64,000 bases of DNA from DTU098 sp964498525 (GTDB taxonomy: Bacteria; Bacillota; Desulfotomaculia; Desulfotomaculales; Pelotomaculaceae). Position 1 is the stretch's first letter. Each line of letters begins with the position of its first letter. The stretch lies in contig CAZCGU010000005.1 in the NCBI GenBank assembly GCA_964498525.1, forward strand, positions 1-64,000, written 5' to 3'. Below the pieces are notes generated by a model. The model did no database searches. It was not told the origin of the DNA and was given only the letters and a program-made list of their open reading frames with translations. A program made the position numbers and the translations under genes. Positions 1 through 10,689 of the stretch are shown here, piece by piece.

Positions 1-69
1 CCCATGGTTTAAGCTGCCACGGGCTTATCACTTTTTTTAAACTGTAAAAGTCGGGCCACAGCTTTCCTG

Positions 70-98
70 TTGACACCCCTGTGGCGCCATGCTATAAT
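70..98 (+). promoter_or_regulatory. Promoter of the T-box/lrp/aminotransferase operon
   Basis: TTGACA at 70-75 and TATAAT at 93-98 are separated by 17 bp, a full sigma-A consensus match. Transcription would begin near 105, just ahead of the T-box leader. Confidence 0.85.
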
Positions 99-114
99 TT
101 CTTCAATTTATCGC

Positions 115-370
115 GCAGAGGCGATGATGGGGAAGAATGGCGTTGTTTCAATCTCCCAGCGAGCCGGGGTTTGGTGTAAGCCCGGCGAGGAAGACGCCTG
201 GGCCGCCCCGGACGCCGCCCGCAGAAATCCCTTTTTAAAGGAAGAGTAAGCGACAGCCGGTTCGCTCCCGTTAGAGGGCCTTAAGAGGGCCAGAAGGCAT
301 TGCCTCCTGGGCCAATTAGGGTGGTACCGCGAGTTAATACCCGTCCCTGGTCAGGGCGGGTATTTTTATT
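115..370 (+). promoter_or_regulatory. T-box leader with terminator/antiterminator
   Basis: The canonical T-box sequence AGGGTGGTACCGCG lies at 318-331. A GC-rich hairpin follows (about 337-363) and runs into a T-rich tail, as expected of a terminator that competes with the antiterminator. Upstream is a typical Stem I: an AG-type bulge near 123-137 and a distal loop with the GGTGTAAG element near 173-180. GGGG 129-132 can pair with CCCC 206-209, and GGCGT 139-143 with ACGCC 194-198. This leaves a 3' specifier-loop strand at 199-205 (TGGGCCG), so the specifier could be TGG (Trp) or GCC (Ala); I cannot settle which by eye. The leader ties the downstream regulator and aminotransferase to charging of one tRNA. 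Confidence 0.93.
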
Positions 371-400
371 TCAGCTTTACTAGCAAAAGGAGGAAGACAA

Positions 401-880
401 TTGAAGGAGATCCTGGAGCTTCTTCAGGCCGACGCCAGACTGACACCGGGGCAGGTTGCCGTGCTGCTGGGCCGGGATGAAGAAGATGTGGCCCGTACAA
501 TCAAGGAGATGGAAGAAAATAAAATTATCCTGGGTTACTTCACTTTAATTAACTGGGATAAAGTGGGGGAAGAAATGGTTTCCGCCATTATCGAAGTCAA
601 GCTCAGTCCCCAGCGGGAAGTGGGTTTTGACGCCGTGGCCGAACGTATTTACCGTTTTCCCGAAGTGGGCAGTGTCCGCCTGATGTCGGGATCCTACGAT
701 CTGGCCGTAATGATTAACGGCCGCACCATGAAAGAGGTGGCTCATTTCGTTTCCCACAAGCTGGCGACTATTGAGAATGTTATAAGCACATGCACTCATT
801 TCGTCCTCAAAACATATAAGGAACACGGAACCATCCTGGAGGATAACGAGTCGGACAGAAGGCTGGTGGTGACCCCATGA
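401..880 (+). CDS. Lrp/AsnC-family transcriptional regulator
   Basis: A 159-residue protein with an N-terminal winged HTH (about residues 1-50) and a C-terminal RAM/AsnC ligand-binding domain (about 65-145). Proteins of this family sense amino acids and regulate amino-acid metabolism as octamers. It starts at TTG 401 behind AAAGGAGG (386-393) and lies directly after the T-box terminator. Its stop overlaps the aminotransferase start (ATGA, 877-880), indicating translational coupling. The likely role is local control of the amino-acid pathway that includes the next gene. The ligand is unknown; the T-box amino acid is the obvious candidate. Confidence 0.88.
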   Translation: MKEILELLQADARLTPGQVAVLLGRDEEDVARTIKEMEENKIILGYFTLINWDKVGEEMVSAIIEVKLSPQREVGFDAVAERIYRFPEVGSVRLMSGSYDLAVMINGRTMKEVAHFVSHKLATIENVISTCTHFVLKTYKEHGTILEDNESDRRLVVTP

Positions 881-2127
881 CATTAACAGTAAACTGGCAG
901 GACCGGATTAACCCTGTGGTGCGGGCCATCCCGCCCTCGGGAATCAGGCGTTTTTTTGATCTGGCCACCGAGATGAAAGGGGTGGTTTCCCTGGGTGTGG
1001 GCGAGCCTGATTTTGTAACGCCCTGGCATATCCGGGAAGCTTGCGTCTACTCCCTGGAGAAGGGCTACACCATGTACACATCCAACAACGGGCTGTTGGA
1101 GTTGAGGGAGGAAATAGCCCGGGATCTGGCGGAAACCTACCGGGTTGTCTATAACCCCAAAAATGAGATTTTAATTACCGTGGGGGTAAGCGAAGGGCTG
1201 GACCTGGCCCTGCGCACCATCTTGTCCCCGGGGGATAAGGTCTTGATTCCCGAGCCCTCCTATGTGTCTTACGCTCCCTGTGTTGCCCTGGCCGGGGGTA
1301 TCCCGGTGTACTTAAAAACCTCTGTGGAAAACGGTTTTCAGATTACCGCGGAAATGGTGGAAAAAGCCGTTACCCCGGCAACGAAGGTTTTGCTTCTGTG
1401 TTATCCGAATAATCCCACCGGGGCGACGATTTCCCGGAAAAATTTGCTGGAAATTGCGGAGGTGGCCATAGCCCGCGATCTGGTGGTGATCTCCGATGAG
1501 ATTTATGAGAAGCTAACCTATGTGGGAGAGCATACCTGCGTGCCTTCCCTGCCCGGGATGCGCGACCGCACTATTTTGCTCAACGGCTTCTCCAAATCCT
1601 ACGCCATGACCGGCTGGCGCGTCGGTTACGCGGCGGGTAATCCCGACTTCGTGGCGGCAATGAAAAAAATCCACCAGTATACCATGCTCTGTGCTCCCAT
1701 AACGGCCCAGATGGCCGCCCTGGAGGCCCTGAAAAACGGCAAGAACCAGATGAAAAAAATGGTTGAACAGTACAGCCGGCGCCGGCGCCTGGTCCTCCAC
1801 GCCCTCCGGGAAATGGGGCTGCCCTGCTTTGAGCCCGGCGGCGCTTTTTACGCTTTCCCGGAGATCCGGACGACCGGGCTTTCCTCGGAGGAGTTTGCCG
1901 AACAGCTCCTTTTGGAGGCAAAAGTGGCGGTGGTTCCGGGCAACGCCTTCGGCGGGCAGGGAGAGGGCCATATCCGCTGTTCCTACGCCGCTTCCCTCGA
2001 TGACCTTAACGAAGCTTTCAAGCGAATGAAAATTTTCTTGAAACGCAGAATGGGGCGAGGAGTGGTTATAAAGGGTTCCTTTATAAAATCCGGACCGGTT
2101 CCGGAAGGGAAGTGCAACTTCCTTTAG
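877..2127 (+). CDS. PLP-dependent class I aminotransferase
   Basis: A 416-residue fold-type I aminotransferase. It shows the GVGEPDF substrate-site motif near residues 46-52, CYPNNPTGAT, SDEIYEKL, and the PLP lysine in SKSYAMTGWRVGY. These are hallmarks of the Asp/aromatic I-gamma subgroup (AspC/PatA-like). The C-terminus runs about 25 residues beyond the family norm as a basic, low-complexity tail. The gene overlaps lrp by 4 nt and is under the T-box leader, so it is probably a biosynthetic or salvage transaminase for the amino acid monitored there. Substrate (Asp, Ala or aromatic) cannot be told from sequence alone. iorAB downstream, which oxidises aryl-pyruvates, makes an aromatic role plausible. 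Confidence 0.9.
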   Translation: MTLTVNWQDRINPVVRAIPPSGIRRFFDLATEMKGVVSLGVGEPDFVTPWHIREACVYSLEKGYTMYTSNNGLLELREEIARDLAETYRVVYNPKNEILITVGVSEGLDLALRTILSPGDKVLIPEPSYVSYAPCVALAGGIPVYLKTSVENGFQITAEMVEKAVTPATKVLLLCYPNNPTGATISRKNLLEIAEVAIARDLVVISDEIYEKLTYVGEHTCVPSLPGMRDRTILLNGFSKSYAMTGWRVGYAAGNPDFVAAMKKIHQYTMLCAPITAQMAALEALKNGKNQMKKMVEQYSRRRRLVLHALREMGLPCFEPGGAFYAFPEIRTTGLSSEEFAEQLLLEAKVAVVPGNAFGGQGEGHIRCSYAASLDDLNEAFKRMKIFLKRRMGRGVVIKGSFIKSGPVPEGKCNFL

Positions 2128-2541
2128 GGCTAGTCCGGCCCGGCCCGGACCTGAAAAACCTGGTCCGGCCGCCGTCTTTCGGGATTATTTTGAGCCCCCG
2201 CCGGCCCTTTCTTTGCTCACATTGTGCCCCGGGGAACATTTATTTCCGGGATTAATTATCTAAGCAAGGACAAATCCGGTAAAAAACCGAACTGGCTGCC
2301 GGCCGTCTGATTTCCGGGGTCACACCCGGGGCCCGGTTGAAAAAGAAGAATAAAAAAAGATTAAAAAGAGTTGTCTCCGCTGCCCCCTATATTTGTCGTT
2401 GCCCTTTGGACTTCCCTTTGTTAAACTAGTTGTAGCCAGATGTCTAAAAGGCGCGTTTGTGTTTATTATGCTGGTCCGGCGGCCGCATACTGCCGCGCCG
2501 GCTTTTTATGTTAAGATTATGGGATCTCGGAGGTGAATTTT
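2128..2541 (+). other. 414-nt spacer with weak promoter and leader hairpin
   Basis: No gene seen. A possible promoter is TTGCCC (2399-2404) and TAAACT (2422-2427) with 17 bp between. A GC-rich hairpin at about 2476-2501 is followed by CTTTTTAT and could act as an attenuator or terminator just upstream of the iorA ribosome-binding site (2528-2533). Confidence 0.45.
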
Positions 2542-4305
2542 TTGAAGGAACTTTTATCCGGCAACGAAGCTATCGCCAGGGCCGCCTATGAGCATGGCGT
2601 AACGGTTGCCGCGGCTTACCCGGGTACGCCGAGCACGGAAATACTGGAGCGGTTTTCCCGTTACCCGGGTATTTACGCCGAATGGGCGCCTAATGAAAAG
2701 GTGGCACTGGAAGTGGGTATTGGGGCCTCCCTGGCCGGCGCCCGCACCCTGGTGGCCATGAAGCATGTGGGGGTAAATGTTGCCGCCGATCCCCTGCTTA
2801 CTTTTGCCTATACAGGTGTCAACGGGGGGTTTGTCCTGGTTTCCGCCGACGACCCGGGGAGTCACAGCTCCCAAAACGAACAGGATAACCGCCATTACGC
2901 CCGTTTTGCCAAGATCCCCCTTTTAGAGCCCAGCGACAGCCGGGAGGCCGGGGAAATGGTGGGTCTGGCCCTGTTCCTGAGCGAAAAGTTTGATACCCCG
3001 GTTATGCTGAGGATTACAACCCGGGTGGCCCACTCTCAGGGCTTCGTAGAAAAGGGGGAGCCCCGGCCCCGGGAGCTCCGGCCGTATACCAGGAACCCGA
3101 AAAAATATTTGATGCTTCCGGCCTTTGCCAGAGGCCGCCGGGCTTTTATCGAAGAACGCCTGGCGGGACTGAGAGAATATTCGGAAACTGCCCCCGTCAA
3201 CAGGATAGAATGGCGGGACCGGGCGGTGGGGGTTATTACCAGCGGGATCAGCTACCAGTACGTGCGGGAGGCGCTGCCGGACGTCTCGGTGCTGAAGCTG
3301 GGTTTCACCTGGCCGCTGCCCGAAAAACTAATCCGCTCTTTTTCGGAGGGTGTCCAAAGGCTCCTGGTTGTGGAAGAGCTGGAACCCTTTCTGGAGGAAC
3401 AGGTCAAAGCTATGGGACTGGCAGTTTCCGGCAAAGCCCATATTCCTTTAACCGGTGAGTTGAATCCGGGTATTGTAGCCGGTAAAATGATTGAGGCCGG
3501 TATCCTGGAACAGCGGGGCGGTCTTGCCGCCGCTGCGCCGGAGGACGCCCCGGCTGTTCCAGCCAGGCCGCCGGTGATGTGCCCGGGCTGCCCCCACCGG
3601 GGTGTGTTCTACACCCTGCGCCGCCTGAAGCTGAACGTTACGGGGGACATCGGCTGCTACACATTGGGGGGGCTGCCTCCCCTGGAAGCTATGGATTGCT
3701 GTGTTTGCATGGGCGCCAGCATCGGAACCGCCCACGGGGCTGAAAAAGCCGACCCGGCCTGGGCCGGGCGGTCCGTAGCGGTGATTGGCGACTCCACGTT
3801 TCTGCACTCGGGTCTTACCGGACTGCTGAACGTGGTTTACAACAAGGGCAGCAGCACAGTGCTCATTCTGGACAATTCAACCACGGCCATGACCGGGCAC
3901 CAGCAACATCCCGGCACCGGCTGCACCTTGATGGGAGAGCCGGCGCCGGCTGTAGATTTGGAAGCCCTGGTGCGGGCCCTGGGGGTCAGGCGGGTCCGGG
4001 TTGTCGATCCCCGGGATCTGGCTGAAGTTACAGCGGCGGTCCGGGAAGAAGTGGCGGTCCGGGAGCCTTCGGTAATAATCTGCCGCCAGCCTTGTGCCCT
4101 GCTGGACAGGCAGTATGCCCCCGCTCCCCGGGTCCTGACGGAAAAATGTACGGGATGCAGGGTCTGCCTGGGGCTTGGCTGCCCGGCCATCGCCCTTAAG
4201 GATAAGAAAGCTGTTGTGGATACCGGAGTCTGTACGGGGTGCGGCCTTTGTGTTCAGGTTTGCAAAGCAGGGGCGCTGGCGAAGGGGGGCGCAGATCATG
4301 CTTAA
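2542..4305 (+). CDS. iorA: Indolepyruvate:ferredoxin oxidoreductase, alpha subunit
   Basis: This subunit catalyses ferredoxin-dependent oxidative decarboxylation of aryl-pyruvates to aryl-acetyl-CoA, or the reverse under syntrophic conditions. The N-terminal pyrimidine-binding domain starts with GNEAIARAAYEHG. A TPP-binding domain in the second half has MCPGCPHRG, GDIGCYTLG and the GDSTFLHSG Mg-site region. The C-terminal ferredoxin domain has two 4Fe-4S motifs (CTGCRVCLGLGCP and CTGCGLCVQVC). I prefer TTG 2542 as start: the GGAGG at 2529-2533 is then at normal spacing, whereas GTG 2533 would overlap it. The gene overlaps iorB by 8 nt. Confidence 0.95.
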   Translation: MKELLSGNEAIARAAYEHGVTVAAAYPGTPSTEILERFSRYPGIYAEWAPNEKVALEVGIGASLAGARTLVAMKHVGVNVAADPLLTFAYTGVNGGFVLVSADDPGSHSSQNEQDNRHYARFAKIPLLEPSDSREAGEMVGLALFLSEKFDTPVMLRITTRVAHSQGFVEKGEPRPRELRPYTRNPKKYLMLPAFARGRRAFIEERLAGLREYSETAPVNRIEWRDRAVGVITSGISYQYVREALPDVSVLKLGFTWPLPEKLIRSFSEGVQRLLVVEELEPFLEEQVKAMGLAVSGKAHIPLTGELNPGIVAGKMIEAGILEQRGGLAAAAPEDAPAVPARPPVMCPGCPHRGVFYTLRRLKLNVTGDIGCYTLGGLPPLEAMDCCVCMGASIGTAHGAEKADPAWAGRSVAVIGDSTFLHSGLTGLLNVVYNKGSSTVLILDNSTTAMTGHQQHPGTGCTLMGEPAPAVDLEALVRALGVRRVRVVDPRDLAEVTAAVREEVAVREPSVIICRQPCALLDRQYAPAPRVLTEKCTGCRVCLGLGCPAIALKDKKAVVDTGVCTGCGLCVQVCKAGALAKGGADHA

Positions 4306-4891
4306 GCCCTTGGATATTATTATTGTAGGTGTCGGTGGCCAGGGTACCCTTCTGGCCGGCAGGGTTTTGACCCGGGCGGCCCAGGAAGCAGGTTACGATA
4401 TCAAGGTTTCAGAAATACACGGAATGGCCCAGCGGGGCGGCAGTGTCGTGACCCAGGTGCGCCTGGGGGAAAGGGTTTATGCTCCCATGATTGGTGAGGG
4501 CAGGGCTGACTTTGTCCTTGCCTTTGAAAAGCTGGAGGGTTTGCGTCTTTTGCCCTTTCTCAAGCCGGGCGGGACTATAATCATCAACGATCAGGCCATT
4601 CCCCCGGTACCTGTTTTGGTGGGTGCGGCGCAATACCCGGAAGGTATTCTTGCCTATATCCGATCCAGGGCGCCCAACACCCTGGTGCTGGATGCCCTGG
4701 AGACGGCAACCAGGTGCGGGAACCCCAAAGCCGTCAATATGGTGCTCCTGGGCGCTCTGGCCGTCAACCTGCCGGTGGAACGGGAAATATGGGAAAGGGC
4801 CCTGGCGGATCGTGTGCCGGAAAAGTTCCTGGAATCCAATAAAGCGGCCTTTGCCGCCGGCTGCAAAGAACAGAAACCACCAGCTTTTTAG
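4298..4891 (+). CDS. iorB: Indolepyruvate:ferredoxin oxidoreductase, beta subunit
   Basis: A 197-residue gamma-type 2-oxoacid oxidoreductase subunit that pairs with IorA. It opens with DIIIVGVGGQGTLLAGRVL, the conserved nucleotide-like binding loop of this family, followed by EIHGMAQRGGSVVTQVRLG. ATG 4298 is chosen because homology begins right after it, and because GAAGGGGGGC lies upstream within the iorA end. It is translationally coupled to iorA. The operon ends with a strong palindromic terminator at 4917. Confidence 0.95.
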   Translation: MLKPLDIIIVGVGGQGTLLAGRVLTRAAQEAGYDIKVSEIHGMAQRGGSVVTQVRLGERVYAPMIGEGRADFVLAFEKLEGLRLLPFLKPGGTIIINDQAIPPVPVLVGAAQYPEGILAYIRSRAPNTLVLDALETATRCGNPKAVNMVLLGALAVNLPVEREIWERALADRVPEKFLESNKAAFAAGCKEQKPPAF

Positions 4892-4916
4892 GCCGGTGAA
4901 CAATATTTATTTTGGA

Positions 4917-4945
4917 AAAGCAGGGTCCGGACCCTGCTTTTCTTT
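4917..4945 (+). terminator. Rho-independent terminator after iorAB
   Basis: A perfect 26-nt palindrome (4917-4942) whose arms read AAAAGCAGGGTCC and GGACCCTGCTTTT, running into TCTTTG. Confidence 0.8.
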
Positions 4946-4961
4946 GATTGCCCCGGTTAAC

Positions 4962-4991
4962 TTGACAGGTCCGGTTCCCAGGGTTTAATCT
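4962..4991 (+). promoter_or_regulatory. Probable argS promoter
   Basis: TTGACA at 4962-4967 with TTTAAT/TAATCT at 4984-4991 (16-18 bp spacing). It sits between the iorAB terminator and argS. Confidence 0.6.
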
Positions 4992-5082
4992 AGAGTGTAT
5001 GGATTTAATGTGCACAGGTGTATATGGAAGCGTTGCCGGTTAGACAGGACCAAATCGTCCGTTCTAAGGAGGTTTTTCACAG

Positions 5083-6771
5083 GTGAGTGATATTGTTAGG
5101 GAGATCCAGGTAAGTCTTGCCCACTGCCTGGTTTGGGCCCTGAGGGCGGCCGGGGAAAAGGGTTTAATCATAAAAATGGACCGGGTGCCGGACTTTACGG
5201 TTGAGGCGCCCCGGGAGAAAGAGCACGGTGATCTGGCCACCAACCTGGCCCTGCTCCTGGCCAAACCGGCCCGGATGGCGCCCCGCAGGGTAGCCGAAAT
5301 TCTCGTACAAAACCTTACCCGGAGCCTGCCCTGGGTGGAAAAAATAGAAATAGCGGGGCCCGGCTTTATTAATTTTTATCTGCAAAGGGACTGGGTTTAT
5401 CAGGTCATTCCCAGCATCATCAAAAAGGCGGAAAACTACGGCCGGGTCAGGCTGGGAAAGGGCCGCAAGGTCCAGGTGGAATTTGTCAGCGCCAACCCCA
5501 CGGGCCTTCTGCATATGGGCAATGCCCGGGGGGCGGCCCTGGGGGACAGCATTGCCGCCATCCTTGACTTTGCCGGTTACGCTGTAACCCGGGAGTTTTA
5601 CATTAACGACGCCGGAAAGCAAATTGAAAACTTCGGTCTTTCCCTGGAAGCCCGTTACCTGCAGCTGCTGAGCAGGGAGAACCGGGTTCCGGAGGACGGC
5701 TATCACGGCGAGGATATTCTGGAATCGGCCCGGGGTTTCCTGGCCCGGGAAGGAGACCGTTACCTGGCGGCCAGCCCGGACGAACGCCGTCTGGCCCTGG
5801 TGGAATACGCCCTGGCGGAGAAAATCGGTAGCATCAAAAAGGTCCTGGCTGATTTCGGCGTGCACTACGATGTCTGGTTTTCCGAACAGTCCCTGCACGA
5901 AGGGGGGGAAGTCCGGGACGCTCTGGATTACTTGCAAGAAAAGGGCTGCCTTTACGAGAGCGAGCAGGCCCTCTGGTTTAAAGCAAGCGAATTCGGGGCG
6001 GAAAAGGATGAAGTGGTGGTAAGGGCAAACGGAATCCCCACTTACTTCGCGGCGGACATTGCTTACCACCGGAATAAGTTTCAGAGGGGCTTTGAACGGG
6101 TGATCAACGTTTGGGGCGCCGACCACCACGGCCACGTAGCCAGGATGAAGGGGGCGGTGGCCGCCCTGGGCTGCGATCCGGACGCCCTTGACGTTGTAAT
6201 TATGCAGCTGGTCCGTCTTTACCAGGGTGGTGAAATTGTGCGGATGTCCAAACGCACCGGCCAGTTTGTTACCCTGGAAGAATTAGTTGAAGAGGTGGGG
6301 AAAGACGCCGCCCGTTATTTTTTCGTTATGCGCGGTTCCGACAGCCACCTGGATTTTGACCTGGACCTGGCCAGATCCGAGACCAACGACAATCCCGTCT
6401 ATTATATTCAATACGCCCACGCCCGTATCTGCAGCATTCTCCGGCAGTACGGGGAGCAGGGCGGGGCTATGCCCGAGCCTGCCGATGTTGATTTTAAGCT
6501 TCTCCGGGAGGAATACGAGCAGGCCCTGGCCAGGAAACTCGCCGATTTTCCCGGGGAAGTGACCTCCGCGGCAGTTAGCCTCGCTCCTCAGCGCATGGCC
6601 CGCTACCTGCACGAACTGGCCGGTTTGCTGCACAGTTTTTATAACAGCCACCGGGTCATTACTTCCCCCGGGGAACTGACCAAAGCCCGGCTATTACTGG
6701 TGGACGCCACCCGGATAACCCTGAAAAATGGTCTGGGGCTGCTTGGCCTTACAGCCCCCGAGAGAATGTAA
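5083..6771 (+). CDS. argS: Arginyl-tRNA synthetase
   Basis: A 562-residue class I aminoacyl-tRNA synthetase that charges tRNA-Arg. Visible in order are the N-terminal Add1 tRNA-contact domain, the HIGH-equivalent HMGN in SANPTGLLHMGNARGAALGD, GADHHGHVARMKG, the KMSK-equivalent MSKRTG, and a C-terminal all-helical DALR anticodon-binding domain. Length is normal. GTG 5083 follows TAAGGAGG at 5065-5072. It has its own promoter and appears monocistronic, since a consensus promoter precedes pyrG. Confidence 0.96.
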   Translation: MSDIVREIQVSLAHCLVWALRAAGEKGLIIKMDRVPDFTVEAPREKEHGDLATNLALLLAKPARMAPRRVAEILVQNLTRSLPWVEKIEIAGPGFINFYLQRDWVYQVIPSIIKKAENYGRVRLGKGRKVQVEFVSANPTGLLHMGNARGAALGDSIAAILDFAGYAVTREFYINDAGKQIENFGLSLEARYLQLLSRENRVPEDGYHGEDILESARGFLAREGDRYLAASPDERRLALVEYALAEKIGSIKKVLADFGVHYDVWFSEQSLHEGGEVRDALDYLQEKGCLYESEQALWFKASEFGAEKDEVVVRANGIPTYFAADIAYHRNKFQRGFERVINVWGADHHGHVARMKGAVAALGCDPDALDVVIMQLVRLYQGGEIVRMSKRTGQFVTLEELVEEVGKDAARYFFVMRGSDSHLDFDLDLARSETNDNPVYYIQYAHARICSILRQYGEQGGAMPEPADVDFKLLREEYEQALARKLADFPGEVTSAAVSLAPQRMARYLHELAGLLHSFYNSHRVITSPGELTKARLLLVDATRITLKNGLGLLGLTAPERM

Positions 6772-6811
6772 AGAAGTTTTTAAAAATACAAAACAAGCAG
6801 GGTTTTTGTGG

Positions 6812-6840
6812 TTGACAGGGTCCATGGGCATCGTTAAAAT
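6812..6840 (+). promoter_or_regulatory. pyrG promoter
   Basis: TTGACA (6812-6817) and TAAAAT (6835-6840) with an exact 17-bp spacer. The predicted start is about 50 nt upstream of pyrG. Confidence 0.75.
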
Positions 6841-6884
6841 GGGGATGTTAGTTTAGTAACAACAATCTTTTGGACAGGAAATAA

Positions 6885-8510
<1,626 letters not shown>

Positions 8511-8810
8511 TCCTTATGGCGGCATACTTGCTTCAGCTCTGGGTAAAACCGGGGCTGTTTTTATTTGGGGCCGTTTTTTTCTTTATTAATCTAAGAAGCC
8601 GTTTTTTTTGCCGGTTGTGGTTTTCACCATAATAATTTATGGCGGTTTATGCGATTTTGCCGGGAAGCGGCAAAATAAAGCAGGTTTCCCGGGCGGGGCC
8701 TGGAATAAAAAGATGCCGGCTTTTTTTGTAAACTAAAACTGCCGCCGGTTTCAGGGTATCGTTTCAGGTTAATTATGCATGCTATAAAAGTGGAGAAAGG
8801 GGGATTAAAC
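8511..8810 (+). other. 300-nt spacer between pyrG and sppA
   Basis: No gene seen. It contains several T-runs after short GC-rich stretches (around 8555-8620 and 8710-8730) that could terminate pyrG transcription, but no hairpin is convincing by eye. Confidence 0.35.
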
Positions 8811-9734
8811 TTGAGGAAAAAAATAATTGCAGCCGTGATTTTGGGCGCCGTTGCCCTTTCCCTGATTTTTGCCGTCATCCGGCAGGGGGGGAGCGATTTT
8901 GCCGGCAGTGCAAGTGGTGGCGGAGAGGTCGGAGTTATTTATATTGAAGGGGTTATAGCCGGGGGCACGGGCAGCGGCGGGCTGTTCGGCAGCCGGGGCG
9001 GCGCTGAATCAATTGCTTCACTGTTGCGGCAGGCTTCCCGGGATCCCGGTTTAAAGGCCGTTGTAATCAGGCTGAACAGTCCCGGGGGAACACCGGCTGC
9101 TTCCCAGGAAATTGAAGCGGAGATCAAGAGATTGAAGGAATCCGGTAAAAAAGTGGTTGCTTCCCTGGGGGATGTTGCCGCATCCGGGGCTTACTGGGTT
9201 GCGGCCGGGGCCGACCGGATCGTGGCCAACCCCGGGACCATTACCGGAAGCATTGGTGTAATTATGGAAACGACAAACTTAGAAGGGCTTTATGATAAAA
9301 TAGGCGTCAGCCCGCAAACATACAAAAGCGGGCCTTACAAGGATATGGGTTCTTCGTCCCGCCCGGCGACAGCCGAAGAACGGGCAATTTTTCAATCGAT
9401 GATCGACGATGTATATGAACAATTTATTGAAACGGTGGCCCGGGGCAGGCATAAGGATGCCTCGGAAATCAAGACCCTGGCAGACGGCAGGGTCTATACG
9501 GGGCGGCAGGCCAGGGAACTGGATCTGGTGGACAGCCTGGGCGGCTTTCATGATGCCGTTCTGCTGGCCGGTGAGCTTGCGGGTATTGAGGGTGAACCGT
9601 CTATTGTCAACATTGGGCCCAAAAATTTTTGGGCGGATGTTTTAGGCGGCGCGGGGGTCGGATCGCTCTGGAATTCCGGTTGGTTTACCCTGCCGGGTGA
9701 GTTGGACCGGGTGTATTCCCTTAACCTGCGTTAA
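8811..9734 (+). CDS. sppA: Signal peptide peptidase SppA (short form)
   Basis: A membrane-anchored serine protease that degrades cleaved signal peptides. An N-terminal membrane segment (about residues 3-25) precedes the S49 peptidase domain. The catalytic Ser is in DVAASGAYW (about residue 125) and the catalytic Lys in GPYKDMGS (about 177). Their 52-residue spacing equals that of B. subtilis SppA. TTG 8811 is preferred over the upstream ATG 8775 because AGAAAGGGGG lies just before it and the signal anchor starts there. Length of about 307 residues is normal for the short Gram-positive form. Confidence 0.9.
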   Translation: MRKKIIAAVILGAVALSLIFAVIRQGGSDFAGSASGGGEVGVIYIEGVIAGGTGSGGLFGSRGGAESIASLLRQASRDPGLKAVVIRLNSPGGTPAASQEIEAEIKRLKESGKKVVASLGDVAASGAYWVAAGADRIVANPGTITGSIGVIMETTNLEGLYDKIGVSPQTYKSGPYKDMGSSSRPATAEERAIFQSMIDDVYEQFIETVARGRHKDASEIKTLADGRVYTGRQARELDLVDSLGGFHDAVLLAGELAGIEGEPSIVNIGPKNFWADVLGGAGVGSLWNSGWFTLPGELDRVYSLNLR

Positions 9735-9758
9735 AGGCCGTGAAAGGAGGCGAGTCAT

Positions 9759-10574
9759 ATGAATGAAGAAATCCCGGACGGGGCTGAAGGCAGGCGGGAT
9801 GATTCAGGCAGCGCCGGGGCTCTGCTGGATAACGCCGGATCGGACCAGGAGCTGGCGGAAAATTTCCTGGAAAGCCCTGAAGGTTTACCGGCATCCCTGG
9901 GGTTGGAGGAAGGGGCGGGACCTTTCCCGGGTTTTTTGGAACTGGTTTACGGGGTGTTTTTTGAACCCCGCCCAACAATGCAAAAAGTGGCCGCAAGGCC
10001 GCCCCTGGGTCAGGCTGCGCTGGTGGTAACCATCTTAAGCGCCCTGGGCTCGGTAATGTGGTTATTGACCACCGCCAGATTTCTGGGCCGGGGTCTGGAT
10101 GCCGCTATTTGGGGTTCCTTTGCCCCGGCATTGCAAATATTGGTTCCCCCGGCGGCCGCAACCGTTTTTCTCTGGGGTTATTTGAAATGGTTTGTTTACA
10201 GTTCCTTTCTAAGTCTCGCTGCCGAGCTATTAGGGGGGCAGGGCAGGGCGAAGGGTGTTTTTGCGGCCTCCGGCCTGGCGGGGCTTCCAGCTGTCCTTTT
10301 GGTCCCGGTACAGCTTGTGGTCTTCGGAATTGGTGTTGACAGCCCGGCTGGAAACGTCTTCCTGGGGCTGGCGGGATTGGCCGTTGCAATCTGGAGCATA
10401 GCGCTTAAAACTCTGGGTGTGGGGGAGGTTCACGGTTTGTCCGCCGGCCGGTCTTTGCTGGCTGTTTTAAGTCCTTACCTGACCCTGCTCGCTTTTTTTA
10501 TTTTTCTTTTAGTGGTTATAACCATGGCGGTAACTGCTATTCCGTCCGGCGTTCCCTTAAGGAATTATTTTTAA
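9759..10574 (+). CDS. Yip1-domain membrane protein
   Basis: A 271-residue protein. About 60 acidic, probably disordered N-terminal residues come first, then the Yip1 family signature region (LVYGVFFEPRPTMQKVA) and roughly five hydrophobic segments. Yip1-type proteins in bacteria are integral membrane proteins of unclear function. ATG 9759 follows GAAAGGAGG, only 24 nt after sppA, so the two are probably co-transcribed. Confidence 0.75.
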   Translation: MNEEIPDGAEGRRDDSGSAGALLDNAGSDQELAENFLESPEGLPASLGLEEGAGPFPGFLELVYGVFFEPRPTMQKVAARPPLGQAALVVTILSALGSVMWLLTTARFLGRGLDAAIWGSFAPALQILVPPAAATVFLWGYLKWFVYSSFLSLAAELLGGQGRAKGVFAASGLAGLPAVLLVPVQLVVFGIGVDSPAGNVFLGLAGLAVAIWSIALKTLGVGEVHGLSAGRSLLAVLSPYLTLLAFFIFLLVVITMAVTAIPSGVPLRNYF

Positions 10575-10640
10575 GTCAGGCGGTTGGCTGTGCCCTTTAA
10601 GTATTAATTTTCATTTGGCCGGGAGGGATTCGAAAGGGGC

Positions 10641-10647
10641 TGGCGAA
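10641..10647 (+). promoter_or_regulatory. Candidate Spo0A box upstream of spo0F
   Basis: TGGCGAA matches the 0A-box consensus TGNCGAA and lies 43 nt before the spo0F start. Spo0A control of spo0F is established in Bacillus. A 7-nt match alone is weak evidence. Confidence 0.4.
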
Positions 10648-10689
10648 TATTTAGACCAAAACTCCTATTTATTTGGGAGGTGGGTAAAA

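Noticed and set aside
4175..4297. Extended N-terminus for iorB
   Set aside because: The extra 41 codons overlap the iorA ferredoxin domain; homology starts at ATG 4298.
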